64,000 nucleotides of DNA, taken from assembly GCA_029844215.1 (NCBI GenBank), contig CM056732.1, forward strand, positions 47,663,007 through 47,727,006, written 5' to 3'. Source of the DNA: Przewalskia tangutica. Its lineage: Eukaryota; Streptophyta; Magnoliopsida; Solanales; Solanaceae. A model generated the notes under the pieces. That model ran no database searches. It was given only the letters and a program-made list of their open reading frames with translations, and had not been told where the DNA came from. Shown piece after piece: positions 57,403-64,000 of the stretch (position 1 is its first letter; each line of letters opens with the position of its first letter). The position numbers and the translations under genes were made by a program.

Positions 57403-60400
57403 TGTCACGCCCGAACCTCGGGCCCGTGGTACCTACCGGGCACCTTCTATCTTAACAACTAAGTAAACTGCGGAATTTAAATAACACCTCTTTTTTTTAA
57501 ACCAACGTACGTGCAAGGGCAAAGTCGTCAAGGCTGCCATAATATACATAAACAAAAGACACAACACTGTACATGAGTCCAATCCCACATACGAATACGC
57601 ACTAGAGTTGTCTTGAAATATGACGGACAAGGCCCGCCAGTACCCATAACCGCATACAAAAGCACATCAAGGAACTATACCAAAAGATAACTCCGAACAG
57701 ATGGAGCTATCCAAAACTCGGCGGTCCTACACTGCCGATCACCAAATCAAGCGTACCTAAACTGCGGCGTGAACGCAACCCCGGCGAGGTCGACGAAGAA
57801 TGTACCAAGTATGTGAAGCGATGCATCGTAATGAAATCATAACGATCTAACAAACAGTGAGCCATGTATGATAGCCAACCTACGACACGATACAATACAT
57901 AAACAGTCATATCAAGTCAGGGACGCATGCCCTCAAAGTCATTACTAAAATATAACCATGGGTCTCACGCCCATAATATCAATCATGCCCGTGGAATCCT
58001 TCCTCACGGCCGGCAGTCCATGATATAAATACAACATCAGTAAGCACACTGAACCTTACAATCATGAGAGTAAATAGTAGTATACTCATACTATAAAATA
58101 GGAAGCTCACGATCAAAGCAGGACCACCCGCCCGCAGTATCATTAAGCAATCCTACTCCTGGGACTATTTCACCCGCATAAGTCGCGTGGACCCGCATGA
58201 GGTATTCCTCGCATGGGACTATTTCACCCGCATAAGCCCTTACGGACTCGCATGAGGTATTCCTCTCATAGGCTGGACCCGCCCGCATGGGACTATTTCA
58301 CCCGCATAAGTCCTTACGGACCCGCATGAGGTATTCCTCGCATCGTGGGTAGCAAATCCACGGAATATGCAAATGCCACAAACCCGGGGAATGACCCCGA
58401 AATGACTGATATACCAATAGCACACAACCGGCTATTACCAGCACACATAGGCAATTCTCAATTAAACAAGCCAAAGTACTTATCAAGGCACACTTAAAAT
58501 AATTCTCAATTAATCAAGCCAAAGTACTTATCAAGGCACACATGGAATAATTCTCAATTAATCAAGCCAAAGTACTTATCAAGGCACACTTAGACTAATT
58601 CTCAATTAATCAAGTCAAAGTACTTATCAAGGCACAAATAGAATAATTCTCATTTAACAAGCCAAAGTACTTATCAAGGCACAAATAGAATAATTCTCAT
58701 TTAACAAGCCAAAGTACTTATCAAGGCACAAATAGAATAATTCTCATTTAACAAGCCATAGTACTTATCAAGGCACAAATAGAATAATTCTCATTTAACA
58801 AGCCATAGTACTTATCAAGGCACAAATAGAATAATTCCCATTTAACAAGTCAAAGTACTTATCAAGGCACAAATAGAATAATTCTCATTTAACAAGCCAT
58901 AGTACTTATCAAGGCACAAATAGAATAATTCTCATTTAACAAACCATAGTACTTATCAAGGCACAAATAGAATAATTCTCATTTAACAAGCCAAAGTACT
59001 ACGTACGTACATTCTTTTCAAAAGACTCCTTTTTATGTAAAATCCCAAGATACTAACACCCGTAGTATCAAGGTGTGTCTATTTTTCAAAGTAAGTTACT
59101 ACACTTTTAGAAAACTCATTTCAAAGCTTGAAATCAAGTAACTTCAAATTTTCACAATCTAGGCAACTTATGCCCAATAATCAAAATAGACAACTTTCTT
59201 AACCTTCCATAAAGCCGTTATAACCAACTTTCCATAAAGCCGTTATAACCCTTTATGGTTTTAGACAATTTCCTTCTTTTTATAACCAAGAGACTTATAC
59301 TTAAAACCAAGTATCACAAACTTTCAAATCAAGTTTCTTAACTTTCCAAAAATACTTCGAGTCTCTTAATATATAGAAAACAAGTTTCTTCTACTTTTAA
59401 ACCTCAAGTAACTCACACCTTTAAAACAAGTTACTTCTCTTAAATCATGTCATTTCTCCTCTTTTAAAACAATTAAGTAAATCACTCCTTTGACTCCCCT
59501 AAAGTCATTATAATGACCTTTAGGTTTTGGAACTAAGGCACTAGCCAAAAGATTTGGAAACCACTTCCTTTTCAAGACTCTATGTACTTTAAGTAGAAAT
59601 ACTTTCACTTTTAAGAATCCAACTTCACTAAGGCAATGGATTATACAACTTACAATTTAAACATCAAAGTACAATCAAGGAAGTACATAGAACAAATTCT
59701 ATTTTAGGCAATCCAAATACAACCAAGGAATGGATCATTTAAGGAGTAGGAAATACTTTCTTTATCTTAAGGAATCATGCTAGAAGAGGAGATAGTTCAC
59801 ATACCTTTTCGGCTAAATCCACAAGCTAAGCCGAATACGCCGTACGTAGGATTGTCAACCTATAATGGTCACAACAAGACTATCAACTTCTAGTCTCTAA
59901 CGTAGAATAATACTAAGTATACGGTCTCTAATTCTACGGAAAATCGGGCAGCACTTCCTTTGTTTCTACTCACTTTGCCACATTTTTCAAGGCCGAATAA
60001 AATAACCAACACGCCACATTTAAGGCTCAAAACATCAACCAAACAAAGGGGATTACACGCCTTACAATACGTGTAAAATTCCGCCCCACAATTCGTACGA
60101 AGTAGTATAAAAATCCAAGCCATTCTCGGCCAACTTATAACCAACAACACTAAGTCTTTTCCAATCCTTTTCCAATTCCAAGTTCTAAGGTCTAACATGT
60201 TGTATAGTTATAAACCGCTTCAACAACTACAATTTCCTTCTTACACAACATGCGACGACTTAAACAAATAATCAACTTGAATTGTAGTCTTAAGGCTAAA
60301 CATGCTAGTTTTCGGATTAGGATTCCAATAGCCAATATAATTATCAAAATTCATACTATACATCTCATGCTTGCTAATAACCATAGCTACAATCAATAAG

Positions 60401-61298
60401 TAAACTTAATTGCTAAAACGACAAAATTTATACCTTTCCAAGCCCTTAAAATTTCCAGGATTCAAAGTCGCGCCTTAGCAATTCTTAGCTCCTTTCCTTA
60501 GGTTCCAATCCGCTCCAAGCACTCCTTAGAGGCCTATGAAGAACCCATCTTCAAGTTCCAACTTCAAAGTTGAAGAACTCCTTTAGTTTTCGCCTTGCGA
60601 CTAATACGAAAACGTCGTTTTTCCGAAATCTTTCTATTGAGATATCCTTACAATACCCTAAGGGACATTGGGTTAAAGTCTTGTGAACAAAGGATCAAAA
60701 CTACAAAATTTTCTTGTGAGGGACATGCCAAACCCGAGAGCACTATTTCTTGGCACAAATGTTTGTGAAATTTTTCTAAGTCTTCAAGACCTTGTATTGC
60801 TACTAGTATGTATTTATAACACATTGGAGGGTCTAGACTTAAACAAATGGTTGGCTAAGATGAGTTTCACAAGGATCAAGCCCATGTGGACAAGTTGACT
60901 TTGGTCAAATATATCAAGCTTTGAAGACTTATCTTCCAAGATGGTCAATGACCATTTTACCCTCACTAAATTTCGTCCAAGACCACATGTGGGGGTGCCA
61001 CGTGTCGCCCTCTCATTCATCCATAAAATTCCGTAACCCTCGTGGGCCCCACAAAACGTAAAATTCCTCGGGTGGGCCCCACGTGACCAAATCCGTTAAA
61101 ATAAATTTCCATATAGTTATGTTCCATACTCTTCAAATAATACATTTTGAGAATCCAATTCTCAACAACGAACATTTTTCCTTTCCGACGTTCGGAAGAT
61201 TTTTCATTTAAAACAATTCTTCCTTTCGTACCAATTTCCAAGTCTTGATTTCTTACATACATTCTCTTATACATGTCCTGAACTTACGGGGTGTAACA
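57403..61298 (-). mobile_element. Element 7, LTR 3
   Basis: TGTCACGCCCGAACCTCGGG to TTACGGGGTGTAACA, 3,896 bases, followed by the target duplication ATTTT at 61299-61303. It carries a 47-bp array (58436-58997), MYB-like pair (59207-59258), TATA (60811-60818) and G-box (60999-61004). Near 61200 it has TTTTTCATTTAAAAC where the other two LTRs have TTTTCTGTCGGAAAAAC. Confidence 0.9.
58436..58997. repeat. 47-bp tandem array, 12 copies (LTR 3)
   Basis: Same order as the arrays in LTR 1 and LTR 2, with scattered single changes (AAGTCAAAG, AAACCATAG). Confidence 0.9.
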
Positions 61299-64000
61299 AT
61301 TTTATATACTCAAGGCACTTTTCGTTTCACATAAAAATCCGGGAATTCAACTCAAAGTACTACGTATTTCCATTCTTTTCAAAAGACTCCTTTTCATATA
61401 AAACCCCAAGATACTAACACCCGTAGTATCAAGGCATGTCTACATTTCAAACAAGTCACTACATTTTTAGAAATACATTTCTAAGCTTCTAAATCAAGTG
61501 ACCCTTTCTTTAAAACTTTAAGCAATAGATACCTTTAAATCAAATTGCCCTTCCTTATTTCAAGTCATTTCTTTGTTTACATTACTAGAGAAAACCATTC
61601 TTCTAACCTTCCATAAAGTTGTTATAACCAACTTCCCATAAAGCCGTTATACTAACTTTATGCCTTAGACTAATTCATTCCTTCTTTTATAACCAAGAGA
61701 CTTATACTTTCAAATCAAGTTACATAGCTTTCAAAATACTTCAAGTCTCTTAACTTTAAGAAATCAAGTTTCTTAACTTAGAATATCAAGTTATCAATGC
61801 TTTTCCCAAACCAAGTATTCTATACTTTTAAATCAAGTCATTTCTTCCTTTAAGAATCAAGTCCCATAACTTGAAAAATAAAGTCTCTTAACCTTTTAAG
61901 AATTCAAGGTTCATAGTCTTAAAACTTCATAACGTAAACTCTTTAAATTAAGTACATATACTTTATGCGTTGTGAATAGGTTATACTCGTTTATAACGAT
62001 CTTATTAAAACAGCCATGATCTAGAAAATGTAATACAATTTTGTCTTATCTTAGTTTCTATGCAGATGGAGAATTCTACTCATTTTAATATAATTGATTG
62101 TCGATACATTTTATTTTATTAACGCTGCAATGGCTTGTTCGATACTTATTCTCATTCGTAAGAAATTAGCAAAGTCAACTCGACTCCAAATACTCCCTAA
62201 CGACTCTTACCAACATCCCCCATAAGACTTGGTAAGAACTTAGGATAACTTAGACATAACTTTCACATAGAGTAAATCAACATACATACCTCTTAACTTT
62301 TAAGAGTAGAAGGAATCATGAAATAACACCACATGTATATTTCATACATAGAATCATGACAAAAGGAGGAAGAGGTTCACATACCTCGCGACGATTATCG
62401 ACAAGTAGCAAAATGCTCCAAAGTACTTCAACCTTGATAGCTATTCCATCCCTTAAGTAGAATACGCTACTCGTAGTACTTCAACCTATATTAATCATAA
62501 TATGTCTTTCAACTCCTCACTTTTTAATGTAGAATCATACTAAGTGTAAGGTCTCTTATTCTACGGAAAATCGGGCAGCACTTCCTTTGTTTCTACGTAC
62601 TTTCCCACCTTTTTCAAGGCCCGAAAATCAATAACCAAACGCCACATTTAAGGCCCAAAAATTCAGCAATACAAAGGGGATTACACGCCTAATAGGACGT
62701 GTAAAATTCTGCCTCACAGTTATACAAAACAGTACACAAATCAGCCCATAAAAATAGTCTGTAATCCAACAATAACGAGGGTAAAATGTGAGACGTTTCA
62801 ACACCTTTCCACACCCCTATTTCCTTAGGACTTTCATTAGCAACTACTACACTTAAACATGCATATTAGGGGCTTAATTTCCAGCATTATACACGCCCAA
62901 AACAGTCCATAAAATGATACGACAACGTCTACCGCTTTGGGCGCTTTTACTAAAACAACTACAATCTGATAACTCTTTCCTTAATCCATTTTATTCCAAT
63001 TCGAGTTCCAACACTTCCATATATAACATACCAACTTATAAACAACCATATTAACTTATTTTAACATGCGACAAGTGTGGATAACAACAACCATATAACA
63101 AACGAAACCAAGGGCACAAAATTGCCTCAAATCGGCCAACAACATATCTACCTCATACACATCTTATTTTCCATTTCTTCCTTAACATAAGTTCATCCCT
63201 TAAACATAACAATAAGTAATATCCAATTACTGCGGAGGAAGAAGAATTATTACTTCATTTTGAGCCAAGAAATCGTCCAAAACAGCCCCTTAGGTTTTGG
63301 TCCGCAGTTTTCGTTTCGCTCCACTTCTTCAAGATCCAATCACATATATGTGACCTCTATGAGTTTATACACAACTTCACTTTGTATTTCACTTCCAAAA
63401 AGTTGATAAAACTTAGGGTTTCACCCTCTCTATTCTCGGCCAACACTTGATCTCGGGGGTTTAAGGGGTTATCCTTGCTTAGTATACCACTAGGGATCTT
63501 AGGCTTGAGTTTGAGGATTTATCATCAACTTTTGAAGGATTTTTGCTCTTGAAATGGGCCCTTGGCCGAAACTACATGGAAGAGGAAGAAAAAGATGAAA
63601 TATTTTCTAAGTGTGGCTAAGTCTTGCAAGCCCTCTACCTTGCATATATAATATGTCCCTAAGTGTGGATGCTTGACAAGTGTATGGCCTTATATGTAGC
63701 AAGACAAGTGGAGTGGGACCCACCTCCACTTGTCTCCAAAATATCTTCCAAGACCAAGTCTTCCAAGACCAAGTCAATAGTCAAAGGGGTGTGCCACGTG
63801 TCACCCTCTCATTGGTCTAAAAATATTTTCATCCTCCAAAATATCCATAATTGGTCAAAATATCTCAAAATATTGTGGGCCCCACAAAACCGTAAAATTT
63901 TCCCGTGGGCCCCACGTGACCAAATCCGAATTTAAAAATCCATAATTCTAATATATTCCAAAAGTCTCAAATACCAAATTTGAGAACCAAATTCCAATTA
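61299..64000 (-). mobile_element. Element 6 LTR, right part (to window edge)
   Basis: This resumes the LTR interrupted at 41966, beginning with the duplicated ATTTT. It carries the MYB-like pair (61611-61655), a donor-like CACATACCTC (62378-62387), a TATA-like GCATATATAATATG (63642-63655) and the G-box context GTGCCACGTGTCACCC (63791-63806). The window ends before the LTR terminus. The joined LTR is at least 4 kb, like Elements 1 and 8. No gene is seen here. Confidence 0.75.
63795..63800 (-). promoter_or_regulatory. G-box CACGTG, Element 6 LTR
   Basis: GCCACGTGTCACCC lies about 140 bases upstream (minus strand) of the TATA-like sequence near 63650, in the same arrangement as Elements 1 and 7. 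Confidence 0.5.

Larger units (their letters stand above)
41967..61298 (-). mobile_element. Element 7 composite: LTR-int-LTR-int-LTR
   Basis: Three same-orientation LTRs (41967-45541, 47469-51337, 57403-61298) alternate with two copies of one internal region. The outermost ends are flanked by identical ATTTT (41962-41966 and 61299-61303). Both inner junctions show correct LTR-PBS and polypurine-LTR transitions. The whole therefore behaves as one insertion in the Element 6 LTR, later (or before insertion) expanded by recombination between LTRs. Element 8 is nested in the second internal copy. Confidence 0.85.

Overview
This window is repeat-rich plant nuclear DNA. I found no intact host gene, no rRNA or tRNA gene and no CRISPR array. 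It is built almost entirely of nested LTR retrotransposons of the Ty3/Gypsy type, most like long-LTR chromoviruses (Tekay/Del-like): tRNA-iMet-type primer sites, LTRs of 2.4-4.3 kb, and an integrase followed by a chromodomain-like tail. There are also fragments of a plant L1-type LINE, a Ty1/Copia element, a Tat/Ogre-like element and a non-autonomous hAT transposon. The LTR ends (GGGTCGTGACA / GGCGTTACA with TATACCCCGTATTT starts) and the DUF4283-like LINE ORF1 look solanaceous; that is recognition from memory, not a database result. The setting suggests heterochromatin or pericentromeric DNA.

Layout. 1-5807: Element 1 (minus), a pol-less element with a 4.3 kb LTR, inserted in the 5' LTR of Element 2. 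5808-11718: Element 2 (plus), LTR remnant, decayed gag-pol, 3.1 kb 3' LTR. 11719-12255: Tat/Ogre-like PBS and LTR remnant (minus). 12256-25086: Element 3, a single plus-strand LTR split by Element 4 (12323-21932), which is structurally complete with target-site duplication (TSD) AGGTA and a frameshifted gag-pol. 25087-25545: LINE ORF2 fragment. 25546-27220: Copia fragment (minus). 27221-28000: unassigned. 28001-30636 plus 38983-39923: a second LINE (ORF1 and the start of ORF2), split by Element 5 (30637-38982, minus), which carries gag but no pol. 39924-64000: a minus-strand LTR (Element 6) carrying a hAT insertion (40581-41291) and a 19.3 kb composite (Element 7, 41967-61298) arranged LTR-internal-LTR-internal-LTR and bounded by one ATTTT duplication. 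A solo LTR (Element 8, 52380-56540, TSD TGAAC) sits in the second internal region.

The most interesting material is not a gene. Families whose LTR sequences have otherwise diverged keep the same cis-acting layout: a GACA-NN-TGTC dyad (G-box/ABRE CACGTG in several) about 170-180 bp upstream of a TATA box, a long transcribed leader with a GGTATGTGA splice-donor-like site, a paired CCATAAAGCCGTTATAAC motif, family-specific tandem repeats, and an AACATTCG/CGAATGTT hairpin next to the polypurine tract. Most coding remnants are broken by short indels, and a recurrent CTG/CAG-to-CG change suggests that part of this decay may be sequencing error at methylated CHG sites.
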